A stretch of 64,000 nt of DNA, taken from positions 1,198,501-1,262,500 of the forward strand of contig JAUKTV010000012.1 in assembly GCA_030549205.1 (NCBI GenBank). Direction: 5' to 3'. The translations under genes were made by a program, and so were the position numbers. Each line of letters starts with the position of its first letter. The stretch's first letter is position 1. Positions 1 to 10,223 of this stretch are shown here, in pieces. The notes under the pieces were generated by a model. It had not been told where the DNA came from. It searched no databases and worked only from the letters and a program-made list of their open reading frames with translations. Origin of the DNA: Apiosordaria backusii. Its lineage: Eukaryota; Ascomycota; Sordariomycetes; Sordariales; Lasiosphaeriaceae.

Positions 1-1284
1 ACAACCCCCGAGTCGGTGGATTTGAGTTCTGGGCGGGTAGCATGAGAGCGGGACTTGTGGTCGTGATCATGCTCTGAAGGGAGAGTCATGTCAATTCCGG
101 AGTCGGAGTGGATCATATTTGGTCGCAAAGAATTGTCATCGACGGTTTGAAGGTGAGGAGGGAGGAGCTTAAGCTCTGGTGTGCAAGGGCTGTGATCAGA
201 CACGATGGTCTTGATGCAGCCCTCCCCTTGGGCTTCGACAATCTCCTCCCACAGCCGGTCTTGGTTGGTCTGGGACCGGATGGGAGGGCAGCACTTGTGA
301 CGAGTGTCACCGTCTTCGATGTCATCTGCTGCCAGCCCCAGGTAGTGGAAGCAAGTCTCGGCGGTGATGTTGATTCCTTGTTTTCTGGCCTTGCGGAGGA
401 TAGGGATGGCTTCCACCGCGGAGAGGTGGACAATATGAAGGTGAAGCTTTGGTGCCAGCTCCGCAAGGGAGACAATCTCCTCGATGGCGTAGGTCTCAAA
501 AGCCGGGGGCGGGACTCCAAAAAGGTGTTGTAGCTGAAGAGCTCACCTTTGGGGGCGAGCGGTGGGTCAGAGATTTGAACGTAGTCACCAACCGATTCGG
601 CGATAGGAGGGAGCATCTCGGCATGGAACATCAGGGTAGTTGGGGAGTCCTTGAGGGTGGTCATGGCCAGTGCAATGTCATTGGCTGAGACAGCTGGGAA
701 CTCGTCCACCTGTAGATTTATTAGCAAGCTGACATAACCATGACAGGATAGGCCGAGACTTGACTTACACCAGAGTCGATAAGGAAACCCTTGAAGCCAC
801 GAACACCAGCCTCAACCAGCGGGAGCAGCTCGTTTGCATTGCCGGGAATGACGCCGCCATAGAAGCCGACATCGACCCAGCATTGACCCTGGCTGGCACG
901 AAGCTTCTCTTGGAACCCTGCTAGGGTGGTGGTGGGCGGGATGGCGTTGAGCGGCATGTCGACAACGGTTGTGACGCCGCCAGATGCGGCTGCCTTAGTG
1001 CCCGTGTTGAAGCCCTCCCACTCGGTACGGCCCGGCTCGTTGAGGTGGACATGGGCATCAACCAGACCCGGCACTAGAAACTTGGGGCTGAGGTCATTGT
1101 ATGTGGTGTTTGAAGGGAAAGAGCTCCTGGGCAAGACTTCACGGACTACGGAGAGGATCTTGCCAGTCACAGGCGATACCGTGATGGTAGCCGGTGTGAG
1201 CAGGAGGGAGTCATCTGGGAGTGTGATGATGGTGTTTGTCGAGGCCAGCACCACAAGGGGCTCGTCGTGGAGGGTAGCAGCCAT
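1..1284 (-). CDS. DAL1: allantoinase, 3' end beyond window, one apparent frameshift
   Basis: Allantoinase opens the hydantoin ring of allantoin to give allantoate in purine-nitrogen catabolism. The ATG is at 1284. Exon 1 is 1284..769, the intron 768..710 (GTAAGT donor, GCTAAT-like branch, CTACAG acceptor), and exon 2 starts at 709. Visible cyclic-amidohydrolase features are VDAHVHLNEPGR (metal-binding HxH), GGVTTVVDMPLN, GFKGFLIDSG joined by the splice to VDEFPAVS, FHAEM, HLHIVHLSA, ETCFHYLGL, KCCPPIR and SDHSPC, in family order. Frame is lost once: after TFLESRP the reading frame must move by one base near 504..510, where a run of five G (plus strand) would need six. Beyond that point the shifted frame is open and conserved to the window edge. 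Either a sequencing undercall or a true lesion fits. The segment after SDHSPCTPELK is a low-similarity insertion, and the C-terminus lies outside the window. The family assignment is secure; an intact product is not proven. Confidence 0.9.
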
Positions 1285-3851
1285 GTTGGAGAGGTGCGTC
1301 GATATTCCCAAAGCCACGGTCCAAGGGGGGAGGGCAAGCAAGAGGCAAGGGGATAAGGATAGGTATGCTAAGGTAGGTTATCGGGACCCGGTGATGTGGT
1401 TGGTAGTTTGCAGGATAAGACCTCTGGGGTTCCTATAAAGGGAGGGGAGAGGGGTCTTATCTCTGGGCTGCGGGATCTTGCGGCAGCGCGAAACACTCTT
1501 GATAAGAAGCCGTAAGACGTGTGAGAATAAGGGTTGCACGGCGCAGTGGGCTATCCGTAGGTGAGGATGGGGTGGAGATAGGAACTGGCCGGTGGCAGTC
1601 AAAAGCTGAGATGGAAAATGAAGATAAGGTTTCAAAGTCAGGAACGTGGGCAGAGGCACAAGCATATAAAGGAAAGGGGCCTTGGTAAGTCGGGAAAGGA
1701 GGATGTCCGGCACGAGATCTTTTCGGCCTTGTTCTCTGCTTCTTTCTCGCTCGCAGGCAAGAAAGGCATGGCCCTCACCTAATCCACACCGTCAGATTCC
1801 GAGAATACGCCCACCCATTCCCAAGACTCCAATCCAGACCGCCCCTCCCGGAAGAGAGGTATTCCCATATAACTGCGGTCTCGGATTGCCATTGTCGCAT
1901 GCAGCAGCAGCCCTCACACAGCGAGGTCATTATCAGAAGGATGGTCCGCCGAGCTGATAAGGCGCTTGGTGGATCTCTTTTTAGATGCCAGGACCCTGGC
2001 GCCACGACGTTATCTCTGGCGGGTGATTGGCTGAGCTGATTAGATCGGATGCGGCCGGGCTGTGTTGGGTTCACGCCCTGCCGATCAGTGGCTGAAAAGT
2101 GACGGCACACCCTTCTTTGAAGCAGGGGCCAGCCATGCCGGCCCCGCCAAATTCTAGACCCCACCGGGTGCGGCAGGCAGAACTGCTTCCTGTTCTGGCG
2201 GGGACCCGAAGCTATCGTGAGAAGGCTCACGCTTGCGAGTTTTGATCGAGTAACGATCGAGTAAGCTTCTAGAAGCATGCGGATCTGATTCGCTGAACCA
2301 TCATCAAGCATTTGAGCCTTTTTGCCTGTCCCTGCCGACATCCTCCGCTTGTCGTTCGTATCATGACTTCTCTCACCCATCACCTCGGCCTCGCTCTCCG
2401 GCGATGCCATCCCCGCAACCTAGGCCCCCAATCTCTGGTGCCAAGCACTTTTTCTTTGTTCGAGCCCTGAGGTGAAGTCATCTCGATCGTACCTTTTCCA
2501 TGTTCCGGGCTGTCGGGTTTTGTGCCCTCACTCCGGTATTTTGATACATACACACATAATTGTTGAATATCTGGCGGTGTGCTGCTGACCAGACCCAGAC
2601 CAAAAATGGTCACGATGGCGATAGTGCTTCCAGAACCACTCGGCACGCCACGTATCCCATCATCGATGTGTCATATTAAGTCCGATTTAAGCCAGAGAGC
2701 TCTGGTGTTTGAATTTATGCTTTAAGGTTCAACCGTCGCTGACTCGGGAGTGTTTCCGCGGACCGAGCACATCGTCAGCAGCCGGGTTTTTGGGTGCTTC
2801 CTTTTGCTCTTTCGAGGCTAGCCCAGCGGCTGTCACCGGCCTCCCACGAACACCAAGCACGCGCACCTCGCCTACGACGTTTGCATTTGTCATAATTGAA
2901 CGGTTTGGCCTTTGGGGTGCAGCGGGTTGACCGGCTAGAGCGTGGAGCCTTCAGGGTCTGGAGCGGGTCTGCGTCGTTGGTGTTGATGGACTGCCGGGCC
3001 AGGGCAGTGTGTGGCTTGTGGATGCTACCATATGATCCGGAGGACCCTGCGTGGCAAAGGTTTTCTAAGGTTTTCTCCGAGAAAACTCCCGATCAATCCG
3101 GCCGAGATCGTCGGTGCCGGTCCGGAGCGAGGTGTCTTGGAGATCGCTTGTCTTAACCTGTCTATTAGCAATATGTAAGGTGGTGATGGCTTCATGTTCT
3201 GAACTTGCCAGATATGGGTTCGACATTGGGTTGAGAAGCGGGTGATGCTCACACTCCCCCAATAGGTAGTCATCAATGAAAGTGCTAGTTCTTCGTGAAT
3301 GATATTGGCAGACCAGGCAGCTAACCGGCTCAACGGTTCTTATGCACTGTGACTGGTGTTACAGTTTAGCAGACACTCGCACATATCATCAAAGCCATCC
3401 TGGTATAAAAAAGGAGCGCTCCAGGCTGGTGATCCATATTAGCACGGAAAACAAGACTACACTCTCAAACATGATTCCTTTGTTTTGGTGGTTGTTTTCC
3501 CATTTTTCATCCTGTTTCTGTGCCTTTCGTTGTTTTTCTGCAATAACCCATCTCTCCAGAGCATGGTGCTTGGGTATCAAGAGATCCAGTAACTCAATCC
3601 CAGCTCTTGTGAACTCCTCAGCCCAAACTCCAATTGTGAGGTGTTTCCCATGATAAGCAGGAATTCGGGTATCAAAAAAGTAAAGCCATTGCCCAAACGC
3701 CCAGCCAGACCTTTCTCGTTGTGCATATTGCCAGTATAGAAAGCAAAGAAATGAAGGCAGGCCCAGATCTTGAGGTTGACCCGAGCATGAAATCATATCC
3801 TGTCCGATCTGTGGGAAGGTACCAGGCAGATGGCTCTCGCTCAGTTGGCCA
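1285..3851. other. intergenic region
   Basis: About 2.6 kb between the allantoinase start and the stop of the next minus-strand gene. It holds the GATA cluster described separately and a 10-bp direct repeat near 2243..2263 (ATCGAGTAACG, ATCGAGTAAG). The open frames here lack family motifs, splice support or compositional bias, and I support none as a gene. Confidence 0.5.
1456..1961. promoter_or_regulatory. cluster of GATA-factor sites upstream of allantoinase gene
   Basis: HGATAR motifs occur at 1456..1462 (reverse), 1500..1506, 1622..1628, about 1930..1935 (reverse) and 1955..1961, all within 700 bp upstream of the allantoinase ATG. AreA/NIT2 GATA factors activate purine-catabolic genes under nitrogen limitation in ascomycetes, so nitrogen control is a reasonable inference. 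I saw no clear UaY/PCO1-type TCGG-N6-CCGA site. Confidence 0.45.
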
Positions 3852-6800
3852 TTACTCGCAGAGGGATGGCGAGGACGAGCCGAAGCCAAGATCACCACCG
3901 GAAACGGCCTTCAAGGTAGCGGGAATCTCGGGGTCGGGACAGTCCTCGACGGTAGCCTTGAAACTGGAGGGACTGGAGCTCTCGGCCCAATTCTTCGTGG
4001 CGACGGCATTTTTCCAGCGTCGGTCGAACACCCAGGAAGGCGAGGTCGCGTTCGATTCCTTCTCATCGCCCGCCTGTTTCTCCTCCACCGCATCATCGTC
4101 AGTCTTCTGCCCCACGGGCTTGTACTCGTCCCACACTTCCTGAAGCATTCTCAATTTCTCCTTGAAGCTCAACTCATCTGTGGGTACTTCGGAAGGCGAC
4201 ACACCCGCGAAGCCCCATGGATCCCTGATCTGCAATCCGCTCTTGTTGGTTGACACCTCGTCGACCGACTTCTTCTCCGTGGCCAGCTCTTTCTCCCCAC
4301 TGGTCTGGCCAGAAGCAGATGGGCTACCTTTCAGGGCATCATCTTCGGGCTTCTCCGCCACGTCGTTGAGTCGCGTCGGGTGAAACCTGACAGTGTCCTC
4401 AGACACGGCGGGTCTGGACTTCTCATGACGTCTTCGGTTTTGATTCTTGAAGAAGTGCTCCAGCAACATATCCTCATATTTGTCACTGACCTCCCACGTC
4501 TCGGACTCCTCGAAATCATCATCCCACCCATCCAGGCTGTCCTTGGCCCAAGTAGCGTGGTCATCGCGAAAGTCACTAGCCAAGGTGCTATTCTCATCAC
4601 CCTTGCTGGTTGTGGGTGTCAGCTGCCCGACGTTGTCGCTTGCATCATCAGCATCAGACTGCCTGGCCTGGGTCGAAGTCTTGTCGCTATCGGTCTTTTC
4701 ATTGCCGCGGTGACTCGTTTGAGAGCTCTCGTAATCGCCCTTGGCTGAAGTCTCGTCGTCATGGGTCCCATCAGAAGTGCGGGAACTAGGCTGTTGTTGC
4801 TCGCAGCTGCAGTCGGCTTTCAGGTCCACGAGACATCGCATTCGGCATTTAGGCTGATGATCCAGCAGAGCCCTAAGCACCGTGCAATCGCAAGTGTCGC
4901 TGAGGCCCGCAGCTTCCCAGCAACCGCCATCGTGAAAATCCCGTACAACGTCATCTATCTCATCCTTGGTGAGCTTCCTGGAGCTCCAAGTGTCAGCGGC
5001 TACCTCCAGACACTCAGCAATGGTCTCCTGGTTCGAAGGGGTCGTCCCCGCAGTGGGCTGAAGTGCCTCTTTGCTGCTGTTCTGGGTCATGCCGCAATCA
5101 CACCGGTCCTCGAGATCCAGAGAACGTCTCATCTGACAAGCAGAGCCGTGCTTCAGCAGAGTTTCGAATACATCGCAAATGCAAATTCCAATACGGTAGC
5201 AATCGGATTGGTGGAAGTCATCCACCATCATCTCGTTAATCTCATACCGACTAGGCTTCAAACCCAAGTAGTTATCAGCTGTATCCAAAGCAGAACCTAT
5301 GGCTTTTTTGGATTTCTTCAGAAACTCTTCCACCAGAGTGGACTGAACTGCCTGTTTGCCGTCGTCTTGAACTGTACCACAGTCGCAATCAACATCAAGA
5401 TCCAGAGAGCGCCTCAGTTGGCATGTAGGGAGATGGCTGAGCAAAATTCGAAGCATCTCACAGTCCCGGTCACAATTGTCGATGGAGTCGTCCGGCCCCA
5501 AGCTCTTGCAACGGCGGAATTCGGCCACAAACAAGTCTATCGCAGGCTTGTTAAGCTTGTCCTCATCGCCCCAAATATACGTGGTTGCGACTAGGAAAGA
5601 ACGAATGAGAACAGTGTCTCTGCCCCGAGAGCTTGACGCCAGAGTAGTATGAGTCGCTTGCTCGCCATTAGCCTCGATCACGTTGGCACCAACAGGCTTG
5701 GAGAGGCTCTCGGGTTTAGAAAGGGTCTTCAGCTCGGTGGCCAACATCGAAGCCGGACGCTGTGTCGTGTTCTTGACGTTGTAGGGCTTCTCAGCCGGGA
5801 TGTGGTCCATGGGGCCCTTTCCCTTTTCTTGAGGGGTGCTGGTATGCTGCCCAGAGGTGAAGACAGGTTTCCACAAATTAGGGTGGAAGATTGTGCTCCT
5901 GCCATTGTAAGATCCGTCCTTTGGGGCGTACTTGACGGTAAGCATCCCATTGTCGTGAGAAGCGCTGAGATTCTGTCCCAAAGGGGTGGCTGGCCCCGAA
6001 GTGCCTTGGTTGGTCGGGATCTGGGCCTTCGTCGAAACGTTCTGTGGCAGAGGGTTGTTGTCGTGCCAAGACGCTGTATCAAGAAGCTTTGTAATCTTGT
6101 TGTCTTGCAAATAGTCACCCAGCTTCTGGGCATTCATCGCCAAAGCATTGTGCGACGAAGGGCTGTTGCAGTACCAAGATGAGACATCGCAAACCTTTGT
6201 GGCCTGATTGTCCTTCGACTTGGCAGTCGCCTTCTGGATCTTCTGAGCGTTATTCGAGCTGGCACCAGTCAAAATCCAGCCCTTGGGAAGGCCAGTGATT
6301 GGATCTCTCTCCGGCTCCTCGGTGAGGGCCTGCTTGGAAGACTGGCCAGCCGTGGTAGCTCCGTCATTGGTTGCCTTGCTGGCATTGCTGCTGCCGGTCT
6401 TGTTGTTCTCCCGGGCCCAGATGGTACCAACTGGAAAAGAAGTAGGTTTCTGAGCCACGGAATGGTCCACGGGGGCGTTAGCACTCGGGTAAGGGGGGGT
6501 CACAACGATGGAGGGGAGTTCGGTTCCGAAGGTGTTGAAAATCGGAACCGTGGGCTTCTGTGGCGTGGAAAAACTGGGGAGCTTCTGTGACGTGGAAAAA
6601 CTGGTGGGCTTGTACACAGTGCCAGACGGTTTATACGGAATGGTGGCAAAGTAACCGAGAGGGTAAGCAACGGACTGCTGTAACGCCTGCTTCGAACCAG
6701 AGCCCGAGGAATAGGAAGTTGCGCCGTATGGCCAGCCGTAATAGGGGGCACTGAGATCCTGTCGCTTCATCTTGAGGTAGTGAGTCGTGTCGACGCAGCG

Positions 6801-7094
6801 AATCTGTGTCTCGTTCTTGAGAAGGTGGTAGGCCGACTCATCGAGCTCGGCCTCGATTACGGTCCCCTCGGGCAACGGGTGCTTGACCAAGAAGGTCAGA
6901 TCGATGTATCGGTCAATGCCAAAGCCGCGACGAGCACTTTCAACGAGTTTGAGGTAGGTTGTAGGCATTCCGATGATGCGGATTCTCTCGCCATGGCTCA
7001 AGATCAAATGCTGTCCGACCCAGTCGTCGCGAATGGGCACCTCGTTGAGGGCATCACAATCGGACACGTATCTATTCTGGTAAACCGAGGCCAT
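3852..7094 (-). CDS. 1080-aa protein with three Cys-rich repeats, function unknown
   Basis: Single-exon coding region; I do not recognise a named family. Residues 1-115 look folded and conserved, with acidic and hydrophobic alternation around HLILSHGERIRIIG and IDLTFLVKHPLPEG. Residues about 120-530 are Ser/Thr/Pro/Gln-rich. About 540-575, 635-670 and 735-770 are three related modules of the form CxC-x-(L/F)-x2-LL-x-H-x4-C-x-(M/L)RR-x-LDL-x4-C(D/S)C(G/E). The third lacks the second Arg of the RR pair. The rest is acidic, Lys/Glu/Ser-rich and probably disordered. No signal peptide or membrane segment is visible. The start is set at 7094 because it has an ideal ACCATGG context. The in-frame ATG at 7109 lies inside a likely 5' leader intron (7103..7167), so it would be spliced out. 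A metal-binding or disulfide module is possible for the Cys repeats, but that is inference. Confidence 0.75.
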   Translation of the reverse strand: MASVYQNRYVSDCDALNEVPIRDDWVGQHLILSHGERIRIIGMPTTYLKLVESARRGFGIDRYIDLTFLVKHPLPEGTVIEAELDESAYHLLKNETQIRCVDTTHYLKMKRQDLSAPYYGWPYGATSYSSGSGSKQALQQSVAYPLGYFATIPYKPSGTVYKPTSFSTSQKLPSFSTPQKPTVPIFNTFGTELPSIVVTPPYPSANAPVDHSVAQKPTSFPVGTIWARENNKTGSSNASKATNDGATTAGQSSKQALTEEPERDPITGLPKGWILTGASSNNAQKIQKATAKSKDNQATKVCDVSSWYCNSPSSHNALAMNAQKLGDYLQDNKITKLLDTASWHDNNPLPQNVSTKAQIPTNQGTSGPATPLGQNLSASHDNGMLTVKYAPKDGSYNGRSTIFHPNLWKPVFTSGQHTSTPQEKGKGPMDHIPAEKPYNVKNTTQRPASMLATELKTLSKPESLSKPVGANVIEANGEQATHTTLASSSRGRDTVLIRSFLVATTYIWGDEDKLNKPAIDLFVAEFRRCKSLGPDDSIDNCDRDCEMLRILLSHLPTCQLRRSLDLDVDCDCGTVQDDGKQAVQSTLVEEFLKKSKKAIGSALDTADNYLGLKPSRYEINEMMVDDFHQSDCYRIGICICDVFETLLKHGSACQMRRSLDLEDRCDCGMTQNSSKEALQPTAGTTPSNQETIAECLEVAADTWSSRKLTKDEIDDVVRDFHDGGCWEAAGLSDTCDCTVLRALLDHQPKCRMRCLVDLKADCSCEQQQPSSRTSDGTHDDETSAKGDYESSQTSHRGNEKTDSDKTSTQARQSDADDASDNVGQLTPTTSKGDENSTLASDFRDDHATWAKDSLDGWDDDFEESETWEVSDKYEDMLLEHFFKNQNRRRHEKSRPAVSEDTVRFHPTRLNDVAEKPEDDALKGSPSASGQTSGEKELATEKKSVDEVSTNKSGLQIRDPWGFAGVSPSEVPTDELSFKEKLRMLQEVWDEYKPVGQKTDDDAVEEKQAGDEKESNATSPSWVFDRRWKNAVATKNWAESSSPSSFKATVEDCPDPEIPATLKAVSGGDLGFGSSSPSLCE

Positions 7095-7102
7095 GGTTGA
7101 GG

Positions 7103-7167
7103 CTAACATAGCATGTTAGCAAGTCGCTCGCGCTCGGGATGCCAGAAAATGGAAAAGCTTCACCTAC
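7103..7167 (-). other. probable 5' UTR intron
   Basis: On the minus strand a GTAGGT donor at 7167 and a TTAG acceptor ending at 7103 flank a perfect GCTAAC branch point about 14 nt before the acceptor. Intron length is 65 nt, typical of this window. It removes the upstream in-frame ATG at 7109 and leaves ATG 7094 as the first start codon. Confidence 0.6.
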
Positions 7168-8180
7168 CAATCTCGATTGCTGTCTGATCGTTCGATCCCT
7201 CGGATATGGGTGAGCTGAGAGAACGTTCTCTCTCGATTGCTGTTGGTTTGTTCAAATCACTTGGAATTGGTGGAGAGAGGTGACTTCTGATGTCTGGTGA
7301 TTATTAGTAACCGAGTGGAGTTGGCGGTCGAAAATGGGAGGGGAGATTGATGAGAGGGAGAATAGTTGGTGAGAAGGAGGGTTGGTGAACAAGAGAGGGG
7401 CTGGTAGAAGTACCAATGGAGGCGGGAGGGGGAAACAGCTCTCCAAAGGAAGGTGCCAGGCAGCCCGGCAATCGACGGGAAGCAGTGGGAGAAGTCGAAG
7501 AACTCGGTGTCAGAGAAGACTCGCAACTATTTCCACGCACCTTGATTGTGAAGGAGGTTATTGCAGCTTTGTAGCTTTGCAGGTTTGCAAATTGACAGCG
7601 GAAACTCGCGGTTGTCTCCGAGGCGGTCTGCTGCGAGTGCTGTTATGGGAAATTTTGGCAGAGGGAAGAGCCAAAGGAGCGGGCAATAAATAGGGCCTGA
7701 CGACAGGATGGGATGAGATTGCAAGCTTCGACTGACTTCCTGTCACCCACCCAGGAGCAAGTGAACAGCTGATAAGACATCAGTAGCTAGGAGCAACCTG
7801 GAACCTGTGAAAGTGTCATTGTGTTTAGGAGCAATAACTTCAAAATCTAAGCCAGTTAGCTGCCTGGTCTGCCAGAATCGTTCACGAAGAACTAGCAACT
7901 TCCATAAGCGCATAAAATTAATTAATAAAAGAGCTCTTACTTTCATTGACGACTAGCTATTGTAGAAGTGTGAGCATCACCTGCATTTCTTTCCCAGCAT
8001 GGCGTTCAAACCCTCTTTTAAATCTCTCCATGTTTTAATTACCTGTAATTCAAAGTAGATTGAAGCACCGGGTCCGTCAGAGGCAAAAGTCCGCTCCTAT
8101 CTAAATCAATAGGGTCCTGCACCTCAAGCCTTCCTCAAATCCCCCCGACTCCTGTTGATCCGCTTCGAGTAATACCCCCT
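7168..8180. other. intergenic region
   Basis: Promoter of the Cys-repeat gene (minus strand) and 3' flank of the PsiD-like gene. It holds no supported gene. Purine/pyrimidine-skewed stretches around 7250..7450 create several spurious overlapping frames. Confidence 0.45.
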
Positions 8181-9674
8181 TCACCCCTCAACAACAGCCA
8201 CCTTCTCCCTCACCGGAAAGTTCACATTCCTCTCCATATACCCCCCAATATCCGGCCACCCCTTCAGCTTCGTCTCCTTCCTAAACAACAAACAATACGT
8301 GCTCCCCCCAAAGTGAAACATCCCCAGCTCCTCCCCCTTCTTCACCTTTTGCCCCTCCTTGACAGTAATATCACAAGTACTTACCTCATCCATCCCCACC
8401 CCGACAAACGCGCACAGCCCAATCTTGGGGTTATCCGCCTCGATAAAGATTATCGCCCTCGTCGCCAGCGACGTCAGGTACCCCAGTGCGCCCTGGATTC
8501 CCTTGATATCAATATCCACTTTGCCCTCCCCTCCCGCCTGTTCATACATCAGCGGCTCAGAGAAGTACGTCCCATCCTCCACAAACGCCCTCTTGATGGT
8601 GCCAGACACGGGGGAGTGCCACCGGTGGTAACTCAACGCAGACAAGAAAGCCTGGTAGATCGTCCCACCCGAAAAGTGCTTCGACAAGGGGTCATGAGCG
8701 AGCATGTCAACGATAGAGTAGGGCTGCCCTTTGACCCAGAATTTATCCCGGAGTTTCACATCCTTGGCCACGCAGTAAGGCCGGGACTCGCACGAGTTGA
8801 CAATGACGTTGTCGTCCTCGGGGGAAGCGACAGGGCGGGAATGGTCGGTGATTTTCCGGGTGAAGAAATCGTCCCACGAGGTGAACCCATAATACTTTTT
8901 CGACGGGTCGCACTGGTACATTTCCTCAAACTTGAAAGACGTTTCGCGGGGCGTGTTGGCCACCTCCATCAGGTCCTCGTATCCCGTTTCGCCAAACCAA
9001 CCCGCAGAGTGGTCACCCAACACCTGGGCGGATTCGGGGCTCTAGTATACCGGTATTAGGGGGGTAAGAGGCAAAGTAGGGGATTAAAGGGGACACACCT
9101 TGAGATACTTCCCCCACTCATTCAGCACCTTCTTCAGCATCTTATTCACATCCGGATCCAAAAACGCCGCATGCCCGCTCGGCGTGCCCATCGCATAGTC
9201 AAAAATCGCCGCCATGGGAACCCCCACCATGCCCGCGTGCGCAGCCGCGTCCGTCCACTCGGGCGCCCTGCCAAACACCTCGTTCAGAATCGCCAGCATG
9301 TGCTTGTAGTCCCTGATCTGGCTCTTGCCCGTGGGGTCCTTGTTGTACGGCGCCCTGCGAGGAACTTCGTCCCACATCTGGTTGAAGTACATGTATATTC
9401 TCGCATTGTTCTCAATCAGGTCCTGGAACTCTTGCAGGACGGGGATGAGCTTGACTTTTTCGGCGGGACCGTGGCGCTTGTGGGCGTGGTCGATGATGCG
9501 GCCGAGCCATTCGTGGTGGATGCGGTGGTCGGTGGGGAGCCAGCCTCCAATTCTGTTTTTTGCCATCATGTTAGCGGGATGTAGGGAGAGAGGATGGTAA
9601 TTGATGAGGGGAGCATACCGTTTCAACCGCGAATGCGAGGGGATGTCGTGGTGGTCGCCGTGTTGGTGAACCAT
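8181..9674 (-). CDS. PsiD-like phosphatidylserine decarboxylase family protein
   Basis: Pyruvoyl-dependent decarboxylase family member, 456 aa. Exons are 9674..9619, 9552..9099 and 9041..8181. The introns are 9618..9553 (GTATGC, branch GCTAAC, CAG) and 9098..9042 (GTGTGT, TAG), and all phases close. Residues about 40-165 match the N-terminal region that fungal PsiD-like proteins carry before the catalytic domain. The catalytic part has YHRWHSPVSG with the expected histidine, and GGST at residues 415-418, the position of the LGST-type self-cleavage site where Ser becomes the pyruvoyl cofactor. There is no mitochondrial presequence or membrane anchor, unlike housekeeping Psd1. Length is close to that of PsiD (about 440 aa). 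The substrate cannot be read from sequence: amino-acid decarboxylation (as in PsiD) or phosphatidylserine decarboxylation are both possible. Neighbours do not form a metabolite cluster. Confidence 0.88.
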
Positions 9675-10223
9675 GATTGCGGCTTGCTATTGCTGCTGCT
9701 TTGGGTGTTCAATTGACCGATGCGAGAAAGTGAAGAGAGAAAGAGAATGAGGAAACAGCCAAAGAACGGGTTCATCTGAAGAAAACCCTCATCTGATGTG
9801 ATTTAGGCACCTGTTCATCACTACTTTGAATGCATCGTGGAGAGCAGTGCGTGAATGGTGGTCATGATGTCACCGACTCGTCACTCCAGATTATCACCGT
9901 TCCAAGTCCGGATTTCAACTTACTCGGGCAATCCACTTAGCAATCGATTCAAACCAGTCGCCAAAGTATCCTATTCCCGGCCAATATTGTTGATTCAATT
10001 TGATAAAACGTGTAGTATTCTTTGTAATCCATTCAAGGGGTATTTCCTACTTTGCCAGCCCGTCCCATCAACAATGCCAACAACAGCGCCGAACCAAATA
10101 AACCAAATAACGCCCTGCAATGAAAATAAACAACAAAACCTCAAGCAAATACAGTAATCCCGAGGTAACAGCCGCCAAAACTCCAACCCGCTATGATTTG
10201 TGTGTTTCCCAACAATGCAGTCG
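9675..10223. other. intergenic region
   Basis: 549 bp holding the promoter of the PsiD-like gene and the 3' flank of the zinc-finger gene, both on the minus strand. No gene or clear motif seen; the 10000..10160 part is A-rich. Confidence 0.4.

Noticed and set aside
1775..2410. 211-codon minus-strand frame in the first intergenic region
   Set aside because: No domain, no conserved style, GC-rich DNA where long frames arise by chance.
3389..3898. 169-codon minus-strand frame downstream of the Cys-repeat gene with a helical-looking Lys/Gln-rich part
   Set aside because: It overlaps the end of a better-supported gene in another frame, lies where its 3' UTR should be, and no splice join adding it to the upstream gene is convincing.
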